Shown one piece after another: positions 55,046 to 63,597 of a DNA stretch of 64,000 nucleotides. This stretch comes from Reyranella sp. CPCC 100927 (GTDB lineage Bacteria; Pseudomonadota; Alphaproteobacteria; Reyranellales; Reyranellaceae). Below the pieces are notes generated by a model, which did no database searches, was not told where the DNA came from, and worked only from the letters and a program-made list of their open reading frames with translations. The stretch spans positions 1 to 64,000 of the forward strand of contig NZ_VOHA01000021.1 in the NCBI RefSeq assembly GCF_007859315.1, read 5' to 3'. A program made the position numbers and the translations under genes. Each line of letters opens with the position of its first letter. The stretch's first letter is position 1.

Positions 55046-55936
55046 TCACCGCCCTTCCCAGTCCCAATCGAGTTCGAAGGCATCGCCCTTGGCTTTGATA
55101 CGTGCCGCGTGCGGCGTGCCGAAGTGAGCCGGCATCAGCAGTGCGCCGGTCTCGGCGCAGTGCGCCAGGATGCCGTGACGCGTGCGGCGCGCCTGGTCGC
55201 GATCGGTACAGAACGCGCTGTTCCAGCGCCACAGCGGTACTTGTACCGGGTTGTGCAATGCATCGCCGGAGAACACCGCGCGGCGGTCCCGGGAAGCGAG
55301 GTCGACCCGCACATGGCCCGGCGTATGGCCGTCGGCGGCGCGCACCGTCAGGCAGTCGTCGCAGGCATGGCCGTCGTCGACCAGCACCGACTTGCCCTGT
55401 TCGACCACCGGCAGGACGGAGTCGTTGTAGGTGTTGCGTTCGAAGGCGGCCGCCTCGGGGTTGCGGGCGACGGTTTCCCAGTGCTGATGGTCGGTGCGCG
55501 ACATCAGGTAACGGGCGTTGGGAAACGTCGGCACCCAGCGCCCGTTGTCCAGCCGGGTGTTCCAGCCGACATGATCGACGTGCAGATGCGTGCACATCAC
55601 GAAGTCGACAGCTTCCGGTTGCACGCCGGCGGCGGCCAGCCGCTCGAGCCAGGGCGAGTTCAGCATGTCGAAACGCGGCATGCCCGGCCGCGGTTTGTGA
55701 TTGCCGCTGCAGGTGTCGATCAGGATCGTGTGGTGCTCGGTCTGCACCAGCCAGCTGTGGATGCTGGCCACCAGCTTGCCGCTGGGCGGATCGTAGTAGC
55801 GCGGGGCCAGCCAGTGTTCCTGCGCCTTGAAGGTCTCGGCATCGAACTCGGGAAAGAACTGCGCGGCGGGAAAGCCCGGCCCCATCATTTCCTCGATCCG
55901 CGTAACCTTCACGGCGCCGATCGTGCGCTCCTGCAT
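55046..55936 (-). CDS. MBL-fold metallo-hydrolase (lactonase-like)
   Basis: A 296-residue metallo-beta-lactamase-fold hydrolase. The ATG at 55936 has GGAGGAAG 6 bp upstream. The metal motif HxHxDH is THLHVDHVGWN (His117, His119, Asp121, His122); further ligands are in DGHTPGHV and SGDALH. The spacing resembles AHL-lactonase and related lactone or ester hydrolases. No signal peptide. Substrate not predictable. It is convergent with the retron operon across the inverted repeat. Confidence 0.92.
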   Translation of the reverse strand: MQERTIGAVKVTRIEEMMGPGFPAAQFFPEFDAETFKAQEHWLAPRYYDPPSGKLVASIHSWLVQTEHHTILIDTCSGNHKPRPGMPRFDMLNSPWLERLAAAGVQPEAVDFVMCTHLHVDHVGWNTRLDNGRWVPTFPNARYLMSRTDHQHWETVARNPEAAAFERNTYNDSVLPVVEQGKSVLVDDGHACDDCLTVRAADGHTPGHVRVDLASRDRRAVFSGDALHNPVQVPLWRWNSAFCTDRDQARRTRHGILAHCAETGALLMPAHFGTPHAARIKAKGDAFELDWDWEGR

Positions 55937-56044
55937 GGTGCTTCCTCCGGATGTGCGGCCCGGAGAGTAGCGAGGCACAGCGGCGCTTACAGCAAGAGAT
56001 TCACCGGCGGCGCCGACACCGTCGGTGCTTGCGCGATCGCGTGC

Positions 56045-56461
56045 TCACCCCAACGGGTAGTTCTCGGCCAGCACCTTGGACGTGTGGAGGATCACCTCGT
56101 AGTCGAGTCCGATCGCGACACCCGAGCCCATGGCGCCGACCCGCGCGGCGAGCTTGTTGGCGTGCGCCTGGAAGTTGGTATTGGCTTGCCAGCCGTAGAA
56201 CTTGAAGGTCGGCCACCCTCTGTGGTTCGCCAGCGCCGCGGCACTGGCGATCATGTAGCGATGGGCATCGCGCGCCTTGCGGATCGCCTGGGCCTGGTTA
56301 TCCGGGCCACTGAGAACGATCGCGTTGATGTAGTAGCGGGTATAGCCGGTTGCGTCGGTGTCGATATACGCCATCAGGCCGCCGGGGCGTCCAAAGGCGC
56401 CGACACGGGCCTGCGGCGGGTTTGCAAAGACGCCCTGCGGGCGGACCAGTGGTGTTGCCAT
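56045..56461 (-). CDS. Small protein of unknown function, downstream partner of metalloprotease-like gene
   Basis: A 138-residue protein I do not recognise. The ATG at 56461 is preceded by GGAGAGATCG. Visible features are GPDNQAQAIRKARDAHRYMIASAAAL, an amphipathic helix, and WPTFKFYGWQANTNFQAHANKLA. It has no signal peptide, membrane segment or cysteine. It starts 32 bp after the metalloprotease-like gene on the same strand. The layout allows an effector-partner reading (toxin with immunity or chaperone), but nothing in the sequence proves it. Confidence 0.7.
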   Translation of the reverse strand: MATPLVRPQGVFANPPQARVGAFGRPGGLMAYIDTDATGYTRYYINAIVLSGPDNQAQAIRKARDAHRYMIASAAALANHRGWPTFKFYGWQANTNFQAHANKLAARVGAMGSGVAIGLDYEVILHTSKVLAENYPLG

Positions 56462-56493
56462 CGATCTCTCCGTGCCGTCGCCCAACGTCCCGA

Positions 56494-57327
56494 TTACCGG
56501 CGCTGCTGGACCTGCGGGCGCTGCGGCTGGTTGGGGCGGGGCTGTTGGTTCAAACGCGCCTGGTCCTTCAGGCGCGTCAGGTCGCGGAAGGGGTTGAACG
56601 GCGTGTTGATCGCGGCGACTGCGGCGACGAACGGATCGTCCGAAAAGGACTCGAGCGCGGTCACGAAGTCCATTGACGCCAGCGTGCGCTCGACCTCCGC
56701 CTGGGTACCCAGCGCGCTCGTCATGTAGGCGTGGTTGAACAACTTGGCCTTCTTTTCCGAGCGATAGACGTTGGTCATCTGGACGGCGAGAAATTCCTCG
56801 TGGTCCTTGTTCATGCGCAGGGGGTCATGGTTGGTGCCCTCAAAGCCGAAGCGCGCCAGGCGCACGGCATGGACCATCTCATGCAGCAGCGTTTCGTCGG
56901 CGCGGTAGCCTGGCAGCTTGCCGCACGCCGTATAGGCCCAGGTCTCGGGCGAGAACAGGATGCGCACGCCGTCGCTGAGCCGGCTCGTCATCTGGCTGGT
57001 GATGGCATTGCATACGCCAAACGACGCCTGGGCCAGATCATCGAAGCGAACGATCCAGATCGTCATGTCCTTGGGCAGCAGCTTGAACAGCGCGGCACCG
57101 ATTTCGGTCGGCAGGATATGGGCCTGCAGCAGCACCCGGACATGTTCCTCATAGAGCTTGGCTATCGGCCTGTTATCGTTGACGTAGTCGAGCTTGTTCG
57201 ACCGCCGGATCAACCACTCCTTGCGATCGGCGCTGAGAAAAGGGCTGATCGCGTTGACCACCGCCCGGAAATCCTCATCGAGCGTCGAGCCGCTGATCTT
57301 GATGGGATAAGGCTTGAGATGAAGCAC
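56494..57327 (-). CDS. HExxH metalloprotease-like protein, possible secreted effector
   Basis: A 277-residue protein with a zinc-protease motif: LLHEMVHAVR places His149, Glu150 and His153, and the acidic HEEFLAVQMTNVY (about 176-188) is a candidate third ligand. This HExxH..EE pattern is like the M91/NleD effector group, but I could not verify membership. No signal peptide is present. The C-terminus is a Gln/Pro/Arg tail (NQQPRPNQPQRPQVQQRR). The start is a GTG with GGAGACGATC before it. The two-gene unit with the following small gene, and the absence of a normal secretion signal, suggest an effector sent through a specialised system. Confidence 0.72.
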   Translation of the reverse strand: MLHLKPYPIKISGSTLDEDFRAVVNAISPFLSADRKEWLIRRSNKLDYVNDNRPIAKLYEEHVRVLLQAHILPTEIGAALFKLLPKDMTIWIVRFDDLAQASFGVCNAITSQMTSRLSDGVRILFSPETWAYTACGKLPGYRADETLLHEMVHAVRLARFGFEGTNHDPLRMNKDHEEFLAVQMTNVYRSEKKAKLFNHAYMTSALGTQAEVERTLASMDFVTALESFSDDPFVAAVAAINTPFNPFRDLTRLKDQARLNQQPRPNQPQRPQVQQRR

Positions 57328-57495
57328 GATCGTCTCCGGTCCCGGTGCGCGCCACGAGATGCCGCACGGCCGCGCGGCGCGATATTCCCATTTGGGAGTG
57401 GCTGCCGGCGGCGCAGACCTGCCGCGCAGCCGCCGGGTTCATGAATCCGGGCAACCGGCGTATCATCACGGCAACAAACGGTGGAGGAAGCGGAT

Positions 57496-58848
57496 ATGGC
57501 GCGCACGGACTACGATCATCTGGTCGATACGCGCAACGGCCTGATCAGCCGCGAGGTGTTCGTCAACAAGGACGTCTTCCAGCAGGAATTGGAGACCGTC
57601 TTCACGCGCGCCTGGCTGTTCGTTGGCCACGAGAGCCTGATCCCCAACCCGGGTGACTACTTCATCTCACGCATGGGCGCCGAGTCGGTGATCCTGTGCC
57701 GTGACAAGACCGGCCAGATCCACGTCTTCCTCAACACCTGCCGACACCGCGGCATGAAGGTCTGCCTCTACGACGAGGGCAACACCACGCACTTCACATG
57801 CCCCTACCACCATTGGAGCTACGCCACCGACGGCAAGCTGGTGGGCGTGCCCCAGTACGATACGCTCTATGCCGGCATGGATCGCGGGCAGTGGTCGCTG
57901 ATCGAGGTGGCGCAGCTGGCCAACTACAAGGGTACGATCTGGGCGACGTGGGACAAGGATGCGCCGCCGTTCCTGACCTATCTCGGTGATGCCAAGGAGC
58001 ACCTCGATCTGGCGCTCGATTGTCGCGACGGGCGCGAGGGCGGCTCCGAGGCCTTCCTCGGCGTCCACAAATGGATCATCCCCTGTAATTGGAAGCTGCC
58101 GGCCGAGAACTTCGCCGGCGACACCTACCACAACCCCAGCCACCGCTCGGTCGACCTGATCGGCATCGGCCCCAGCGCCAAGTCGGGCATGAAGGGCCGT
58201 CGCGATGACGAGCTCAAGGGCGCCCAGCATGTCTGGGTGAGCTTCCCGGCCGGACATGGCATCCACAGCGCCATCCAACCCTCGATGCTGCCCTATGCCG
58301 AGGCGTTCAAGGACGACCCCGAGATCGAGGCCTATTTCCGCTACTGCTACGAGGAGCGCCAGCGCAAGCTCGGTGAGAAATCCCGCCTGCTGCCGTTCGT
58401 CGGCACCATCTTCCCCAACAGCTCCTATCACGGCCGCCAGCCGCGCTCGATCTGCATGTGGCATCCGCATGGCCCTGAGTCGACCGAGGTGTGGCGCATC
58501 TTCCTGATCGACAAGGATGCGCCCGCTGCGGTGAAGGACCTGATGCGGCACTTCTACATGCGCTACTCGGGCCCTGCCGGTATGACCGAGCAGGACGATA
58601 TGGAGAACTGGAACTACGCCACGGCAGGCGCGCGCGGCGTGATCGCGCGGCGCTATCCGATGAACTACCAGCAGTCGATGGGCGCCTGGAAAGAGGGTGA
58701 CCCGGTGCCCGGCCATGTCAGCGTGCAGGTCACCGAGGAGAACTCGCGCCGCTTCTATGCCCGCTGGGCCGACTACCTGGCCGGCCGCGACTGGGATGTG
58801 CTGATGGGTGGCCGCGACGGCGCACCGCGGCGGGCGGCAGCGGAATGA
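57496..58848 (+). CDS. Rieske aromatic-ring-hydroxylating dioxygenase, alpha subunit
   Basis: Catalytic subunit of a ring-hydroxylating oxygenase. The 450-residue protein has the Rieske 2Fe-2S site CRH (Cys82, His84) and CPYHHW (Cys102, His105), and the mononuclear iron site begins with His212 and His217 in GDTYHNPSH after NWKLPAENF. Length is typical. The ATG at 57496 has GGAGGAAG upstream. Genes for an SDR and the beta subunit follow directly. No ferredoxin or reductase gene is nearby. Confidence 0.95.
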   Translation: MARTDYDHLVDTRNGLISREVFVNKDVFQQELETVFTRAWLFVGHESLIPNPGDYFISRMGAESVILCRDKTGQIHVFLNTCRHRGMKVCLYDEGNTTHFTCPYHHWSYATDGKLVGVPQYDTLYAGMDRGQWSLIEVAQLANYKGTIWATWDKDAPPFLTYLGDAKEHLDLALDCRDGREGGSEAFLGVHKWIIPCNWKLPAENFAGDTYHNPSHRSVDLIGIGPSAKSGMKGRRDDELKGAQHVWVSFPAGHGIHSAIQPSMLPYAEAFKDDPEIEAYFRYCYEERQRKLGEKSRLLPFVGTIFPNSSYHGRQPRSICMWHPHGPESTEVWRIFLIDKDAPAAVKDLMRHFYMRYSGPAGMTEQDDMENWNYATAGARGVIARRYPMNYQQSMGAWKEGDPVPGHVSVQVTEENSRRFYARWADYLAGRDWDVLMGGRDGAPRRAAAE

Positions 58849-59654
58849 GTGTCGGGCGCGTCGCCATCGTCAGCGGTGGCACGTTCGGCATCGGCAAGGC
58901 GATCAGCGTCCTCCTGGCACGGCGCGGCTTCCGGGTGGTCGCCTTCGGGCTCGACGCGCCGCAGTTGTCGAGCTCCGCCGCCGGTGGCAACGCCCTGCTG
59001 CGCGCCGAACTGGAAACCCAGGGCTTGCAGGCCGATGTGCTGGAAGCCGACGTCTCGAAGGCGGCCGACGTCAATGCGCTGGTCGATGGCACCATCGCCC
59101 GCCATGGCCATGTCGATGCGCTGGTCAACAACGCCGCCATCGGTCCGCTGGGCACGGTGCTCGACACAGCGGAGGATGTGTGGGACCGCATCATCGATGT
59201 GAACCTGAAGGGCGCCTATCTCTGCTGCCGTGCCGTGCTGCCCCACCTGATCCGCCAGGGTGGCGGGTCGATCGTCAACATCGGCTCAGGCGCCGGCTGG
59301 GGCAAGCCGAACATGGCCGCCTACAGCGCCAGCAAGGGCGGGCTGTTCGCGCTGAGTGCGGCGCTGGCTTACGACCATTTCCATCAGCGCATTCGGGTCA
59401 ACACCGTGGTGCCCGGCGGCGGCGGCATCGTCACCGGCATGAGTGTCGGCCGCGTCGGTGGTGATGTAGAGCGGTTCACCAGCCGCAGTGTGTCGGGCAC
59501 GGCCGCGGGGCGGGTGGCGACCGGCGAGGACGTCGCGAACGCCGTGGCCTTCCTGTTGTCGGATGAGGCGACGACGATTTCGGGCACCGTGATCGATGTC
59601 GGCTGCTTCGCCCATCAGGGCGGACCCATTCCGCCCCTGGCTGACGCGCGCTGA
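58845..59654 (+). CDS. Short-chain dehydrogenase, probable cis-diol dehydrogenase
   Basis: A 269-residue SDR starting inside the alpha-subunit stop (ATGA overlap). SGGTFGIGKA is the cofactor loop, NNAA the stabilising motif, and the catalytic Ser-Tyr-Lys is in NIGSGAGWGKPNMAAYSASKGG. Its place between the two dioxygenase subunits suggests that it oxidises the cis-dihydrodiol to a catechol; that is inference from order. Confidence 0.92.
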   Translation: MSVGRVAIVSGGTFGIGKAISVLLARRGFRVVAFGLDAPQLSSSAAGGNALLRAELETQGLQADVLEADVSKAADVNALVDGTIARHGHVDALVNNAAIGPLGTVLDTAEDVWDRIIDVNLKGAYLCCRAVLPHLIRQGGGSIVNIGSGAGWGKPNMAAYSASKGGLFALSAALAYDHFHQRIRVNTVVPGGGGIVTGMSVGRVGGDVERFTSRSVSGTAAGRVATGEDVANAVAFLLSDEATTISGTVIDVGCFAHQGGPIPPLADAR

Positions 59655-59668
59655 AGGAGGCTGTGAAC

Positions 59669-60235
59669 ATGAACGATAGTGTCGCCAAGCCACGCCTGAC
59701 GCGCAATCTGACGTTCTATGCCCTGAAGGACGCGGCCGAGGAATTTCTCTACGAGGAGGCCGAACTGCTCGACCAGCGCCGCTTCAGCGAGTGGCTCGAC
59801 CTGCTGGCCGACGATCTCGCTTATGTCATGCCGATGCGGCGCAATGTGAAGGCCGGTGAGCACGCGGCGCGCGAGAATACGCGCGAAGGCCGTGACATCG
59901 GCTGGTTCGACGAGGACAAATGGACACTCACGAAACGCTGCGAGCAGATCATGACGGGCGTGCACTGGGCCGAGGAGCCGCTGTCGCGCGTCTGTCACAT
60001 GGTGAGCAACGTGCAGCTGCTCGATGCGCTGCCGTCGGCCGACGCGCCGCGCGAACTCAAGGTGCGCAGCCGCTTCCTGGTCTACCAGAACCGGGTCGAA
60101 TACGAGACGTACTTCTTTGTCGGCAAGCGCAACGACACTCTGCGCCTGATTGACGGCGCCTGGAAGCTGGCGCGGCGCGAGATCATCCTCGACCAGAACG
60201 TGTTGCTTGCCAAGAACCTGACAGTGTTCTTCTGA
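59669..60235 (+). CDS. Ring-hydroxylating dioxygenase, beta subunit
   Basis: A 188-residue NTF2-fold subunit that gives structure to the alpha3beta3 oxygenase. AEEFLYEEAELLDQRRFSEWLDLLADDLAYVMPMRRN at the start and VRSRFLVYQNRVEYETYFFVGKRNDTLR are typical of the family. AAGGAGG lies 8 bp before the ATG at 59669; an upstream GTG at 59663 is less likely. Last gene of the alpha-SDR-beta unit. Confidence 0.94.
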   Translation: MNDSVAKPRLTRNLTFYALKDAAEEFLYEEAELLDQRRFSEWLDLLADDLAYVMPMRRNVKAGEHAARENTREGRDIGWFDEDKWTLTKRCEQIMTGVHWAEEPLSRVCHMVSNVQLLDALPSADAPRELKVRSRFLVYQNRVEYETYFFVGKRNDTLRLIDGAWKLARREIILDQNVLLAKNLTVFF

Positions 60236-60338
60236 CAGCGCCTTCCGTCATGTCGATCACCAGGCTGGCTCGACTCCTCAGCCTTTGCTGCGATGCGAGA
60301 CGGCCGATGGACGCCGGCCGGCGCAGGACGTACATTAG

Positions 60339-60353
60339 TGTTCAACGATTAGT
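60339..60353. promoter_or_regulatory. Candidate operator motif upstream of tetR (site 1)
   Basis: TGTTCAACGATTAGT lies 34 bp before the TetR start. The same 15-mer with one change occurs at 63558-63572, and related parts lie at 62471-62499. The local AT-rich stretch stands out from the GC-rich surroundings. Probably bound by the TetR protein itself. Confidence 0.6.
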
Positions 60354-60386
60354 ATCAATAATACAAATTGGGGCATCGAAAACAGA

Positions 60387-61076
60387 ATGGCGAGTCTGCG
60401 CGCGACAACCAAAACGCCGCCACGGCGGCGGTCGACACCCATCCCCCGGCGACGCAAGCCGCGCGGCCTGGGCCATGAACGTCACGGCGAGATTCTGGCC
60501 GCCGCCAAGGCGCTGTTCGTTTCGGAGGGGTACGAAACCGTCACCACGCGCAAGCTGGCCGAGCGGGTCGGGCTGTCGCAGACCGGGCTCTACGTCTACT
60601 TCAAGAGCAAGGAAGAGATCCTCGAAGCGCTGTGCACGGCCACCTTCCAGGAGCTCGCCCGGCGATTTCGTGACACCGTCGCCGGTACGCGCTTGGATCT
60701 GGGCCTGCTGCGCCGCCTGATCGCCGGTTACGTCGCGTTCGCCCTGGAGAACCCGGACGAATATCAGCTCACCTTCATGGTGAGCCATGCCATGCTGAAA
60801 TCGCCGCAGAACAAGGACCTCGACCAGCCTTTCGAGACGCAGGGTCCCGGTCTGCAGGCCTATCTGGCGTTTCGCGAACAGGTCGCGCGCCTGGTCGAGG
60901 CCGGTGTCGTGCGGCGCATCGACGTGAACGTGGCCACGCAGACCATCTGGGTCGCCTGCCATGGGTTGGCCGCGTTGCTGATCGCGCGGCCCGAGTTCCC
61001 CTGGGCCGACCGCAAGCAGCTGATCGACACCCTGGTCGAAACCCTCGTGCGCGGGCTCGAGAACCCGAAGCGATAA
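60387..61076 (+). CDS. TetR-family transcriptional regulator
   Basis: A 229-residue regulator with a basic N-terminal tail (TPPRRRSTPIPRRRKPRG). The helix-turn-helix is HGEILAAAKALFVSEGY and TTRKLAERVGLSQTGLYVYF (about 33-72), followed by KSKEEILEAL. The C-terminal domain is the TetR_C type with PEFPWADRKQLIDTLVETL. It lies between the dioxygenase genes and a group of redox genes. The shared motif before this gene and before the two redox operons suggests that all are in its regulon. Confidence 0.92.
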   Translation: MASLRATTKTPPRRRSTPIPRRRKPRGLGHERHGEILAAAKALFVSEGYETVTTRKLAERVGLSQTGLYVYFKSKEEILEALCTATFQELARRFRDTVAGTRLDLGLLRRLIAGYVAFALENPDEYQLTFMVSHAMLKSPQNKDLDQPFETQGPGLQAYLAFREQVARLVEAGVVRRIDVNVATQTIWVACHGLAALLIARPEFPWADRKQLIDTLVETLVRGLENPKR

Positions 61077-61077
61077 A

Positions 61078-61097
61078 CCTCTCCCCTCCGGGGAGAG
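61078..61097. repeat. Single CCTCTCCCC/GGGGAGAG palindrome
   Basis: CTCTCCCC and GGGGAGAG flank TCC between the convergent TetR and FAD-oxidoreductase genes. It is a lone unit of the palindrome family seen at 9.75, 17.27 and 52.3 kb. It could serve as a bidirectional transcription barrier. Confidence 0.75.
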
Positions 61098-61098
61098 A

Positions 61099-62391
61099 TC
61101 AGAGTCCCAAACGGTCGCGCAGGCGGCCCCAGACCACGACGCTCTTGACCGCGACCGGCCACAGCGCATGCAGCGCGATGGTCTTGGGCGTGGTGATCGG
61201 CAGGTCGATCGTGGCGCTGTCGCCGCCAATCAGCCGCCGCGCCAGTTGCCGGCCCATCGACGAGGCCAGCGCCACGCCGCGCCCGTTGCAGCCGAGATAG
61301 GCCAGCACGCCAGGCCCGGGTTCATGCACATGCGGATAATGATCGGCCGTCATCGCCAGCTGGCTGTTCCAGGCATGCGTCCAGCGGATGCCGCTCAGCG
61401 TCGGCCATAGTCGCGCCGCGTAGCGCGTGAGGTAGCTGATCTCGGCGGCATCGCGGATCGGTCGCATCGGCCCGCGGCCGCCCATCAGCAGGCGGTTGCC
61501 GCTGTCGATGCGGTAGTAGACCGTGATATTGCCGCTCTCGTACAGCACCGGGCGAGTCGGCATGATCGCGCGCGCCACGGCATCGGGCAGCGGTTCGGTG
61601 GCGGTAATCGCGCTGAACACCGGCACGATGGTGCGCCGCAGGTCGGGCCACAGGTCGTCGGTGAAGCCGTTGGTTGCGATCAGGATCTTGTCGGCGTGCA
61701 CCGTGGCGCGCGGTGTCTGGACGTGCCAGCGGCCGCTGTCGCGCCGTACCGACAGCACCGGCGTCTGGCCGTGCACCGCGGCGCCTGCTTTGATCGCCGC
61801 CTGCGCCAGGCCGCGCGCATAGCTCAGCGGATGAACGTCGCCGCCGCGGCGGTCGAGCATGGCGGCGACATAGCGGTCGGTGCCCGTCATGCGTTGGATG
61901 GTGTCGCGATCGAGGAACTCGACCGGCATGCCGCGGCGGAGGCACTGCTGCGCCGTGCTCTCGACGCCGGCGGCGCTCTTGCTGTGATAGGCCGCGCGCA
62001 GCGTGCCGTTCTGTCGCGCCTCGCAGGCGATACCGTGGCGACGGATGATGTCGTGCGCCACGTTGGGCGTATCGTAGGCGAACGCGATCATGCGGCCGCC
62101 GAGATCAGGGCCGAACGTCGCCTCGATGGTGTCAGGATCGAACTTGAGCCCGGGATTGAGCTGGCCGCCGTTATTGCCCGACGCACCCCAGCCCGGCTGC
62201 TGGGCCTCCAGCACCACCGCCTCCACGCCTTGCTCGGCCAGATGCAGCGCCGTCGACAAGCCCGTGAAGCCGCCACCGATGATGGCGACCGACGCAGTGC
62301 GGTCACTGTCGAGCGGCGGTGTCGTCGCTGGCGGGACGGCGGTGTCGGCGTAGAGGCTGGGCGGCAGCGGCAGAACTTTGTGATCGGTCAT
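61099..62391 (-). CDS. FAD-dependent amine/amino-acid oxidoreductase (DAO family)
   Basis: A 430-residue flavoprotein. The N-terminal FAD site is VAIIGGGFTGLSTALHLAEQG (about 34-54), followed by GWGASGNNGGQLNPG, and a C-terminal GRGVALASSMGRQLA. The pattern matches the PuuB/gamma-glutamylputrescine oxidase group of the DAO superfamily. Substrate is uncertain; glycine- or putrescine-derived amines are likely. Divergent from the quinone-reductase-like gene, with the AT-rich motif region between them. Confidence 0.9.
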   Translation of the reverse strand: MTDHKVLPLPPSLYADTAVPPATTPPLDSDRTASVAIIGGGFTGLSTALHLAEQGVEAVVLEAQQPGWGASGNNGGQLNPGLKFDPDTIEATFGPDLGGRMIAFAYDTPNVAHDIIRRHGIACEARQNGTLRAAYHSKSAAGVESTAQQCLRRGMPVEFLDRDTIQRMTGTDRYVAAMLDRRGGDVHPLSYARGLAQAAIKAGAAVHGQTPVLSVRRDSGRWHVQTPRATVHADKILIATNGFTDDLWPDLRRTIVPVFSAITATEPLPDAVARAIMPTRPVLYESGNITVYYRIDSGNRLLMGGRGPMRPIRDAAEISYLTRYAARLWPTLSGIRWTHAWNSQLAMTADHYPHVHEPGPGVLAYLGCNGRGVALASSMGRQLARRLIGGDSATIDLPITTPKTIALHALWPVAVKSVVVWGRLRDRLGL

Positions 62392-62470
62392 CGCGGGAGT
62401 TTAGGGGCAACCTTGCAGTGACCACAAACAGTCTCGTTCTCATCTTGAATTCAGCTGCCAGCGATCATAA

Positions 62471-62499
62471 TGTTCAACGAACACTGAACGTTGATTAGT
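62471..62499. promoter_or_regulatory. Candidate operator motif between FAD oxidoreductase and reductase (site 2)
   Basis: TGTTCAACGA (62471-62480) and TGAACGTTGATTAGT (62485-62499) contain both halves of the site seen at 60.3 and 63.56 kb. GTTCA/TGAAC and TCAACG/CGTTGA form inverted pairs. It lies 16 bp before the start of the reductase gene and 80 bp before the FAD gene, so it can act on both. Confidence 0.6.
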
Positions 62500-62514
62500 A
62501 TTGGGAGGACGCTG

Positions 62515-63474
62515 ATGACCCAGGCACCGTCACAGCAAATGCGTGCTGTCGTCGTCGATGGCGGCGTCGCCGGCAAGTTGGCGCTGCGTCAGGTCGCGGC
62601 GCCGCAGCCAGGGCCATCGCAGGCGCTGGTGCGGGTAGCGGCGATCTCGCTCAATCGCGGCGAGACGCGCAATGCGCTGAATGGCGCCGCTGACGGCTGG
62701 CGGCCGGGTTGGGATCTCGCCGGCACGGTCGAACGCGCCGCGGCGGATGGTACCGGGCCGCGGGCCGGCGCCCGCGTCGTGGGCATGCTGCCGATGGGCG
62801 CGTGGGCCGAGTTCGCCGCCGTGCCGACGGCGGCACTGGCGACCTTGCCCGACGGCGTCAGTATCGCGCAGGCCGCGACTCTGCCGGTGGCGGGGCTGAC
62901 CGCGCTGCATGCGCTGGCCAAGGGCGGCTCGCTGCTGGGCCGGCCGGTGCTGATCGGCGGCGCTACCGGCGGCGTCGGCTCCTTCGCGCTGCAACTCGCG
63001 CGACTGTCGGGCGCGCATGTGGTGGCGGCGATTCGTGATGCCAAGGACGAGGCGCTGGTGCGCCGCCTGGGCGCTGACGCCGTTGCCATCGGGCCGCACG
63101 CCGGCGCAGCGGCAGGGCAGGGGCCATTCGATCTCATCCTCGAGTCGGTTGGCGGGCCATCGCTGGCGGCAGCGTTGGGCATGCTGACGTCGGGAGGCAC
63201 CTGCGTACTGTTCGGCGCCTCGCTGTCGGGCGAGACGACATTCGACGCCGGTCAGTTCTACCGCGGCGGCGGCACCCGCCTGTATGGCCTCTTCCTGGGG
63301 CAGGAATTTCAGGCGGAGCCCGCCAGTATCGGGCTTGCCCGCCTGGCGCGGTTGATTGCCGACGGCAAGCTTCAGCCGGAGATCGCGATCGAGGCGCCGT
63401 GGACCGAGATCGCCGACGTCGCCGCCCAACTGATGGCCCGCCGCTTTACCGGCAAGGCCGTGCTGCACCTCTGA
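62515..63474 (+). CDS. NADPH:quinone reductase-like MDR dehydrogenase
   Basis: A 319-residue medium-chain dehydrogenase without zinc. LPVAGLTALHAL is the typical quinone-reductase stretch and IGGATGGVGSFALQLAR the NADPH loop. RPGWDLAGTVER and the C-terminal MARRFTGKAVLHL are also typical. GGGAGG precedes the ATG at 62515; an upstream TTG is not needed. It probably reduces a quinone or an enone. Confidence 0.92.
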   Translation: MTQAPSQQMRAVVVDGGVAGKLALRQVAAPQPGPSQALVRVAAISLNRGETRNALNGAADGWRPGWDLAGTVERAAADGTGPRAGARVVGMLPMGAWAEFAAVPTAALATLPDGVSIAQAATLPVAGLTALHALAKGGSLLGRPVLIGGATGGVGSFALQLARLSGAHVVAAIRDAKDEALVRRLGADAVAIGPHAGAAAGQGPFDLILESVGGPSLAAALGMLTSGGTCVLFGASLSGETTFDAGQFYRGGGTRLYGLFLGQEFQAEPASIGLARLARLIADGKLQPEIAIEAPWTEIADVAAQLMARRFTGKAVLHL

Positions 63475-63556
63475 CGGACCGCCCTCACAAGAATCTGATC
63501 GCCGCCGGGGTTCCGGTCGCGGTTACGCGATTGAAATCCGACGGTGGCTGATTTAA

Positions 63557-63585
63557 ATGTTCAATGATTAGTGTTCATTGAACAT
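63557..63585. promoter_or_regulatory. Candidate TetR operator upstream of molybdenum hydroxylase operon (site 3)
   Basis: Perfect 11-base inverted arms ATGTTCAATGA (63557-63567) and TCATTGAACAT (63575-63585) around a 7-base centre, 12 bp before the start codon. It is the best copy of the motif, and shares TGTTCAA(C/T)GATTAGT with site 1. Confidence 0.7.
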
Positions 63586-63597
63586 ATTAGGGATAGT

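Noticed and set aside
54902-56728. 608-codon plus-strand frame over the MBL and partner genes
   Set aside because: It crosses an inverted repeat and two genes with good start sites on the other strand, and has no domain.
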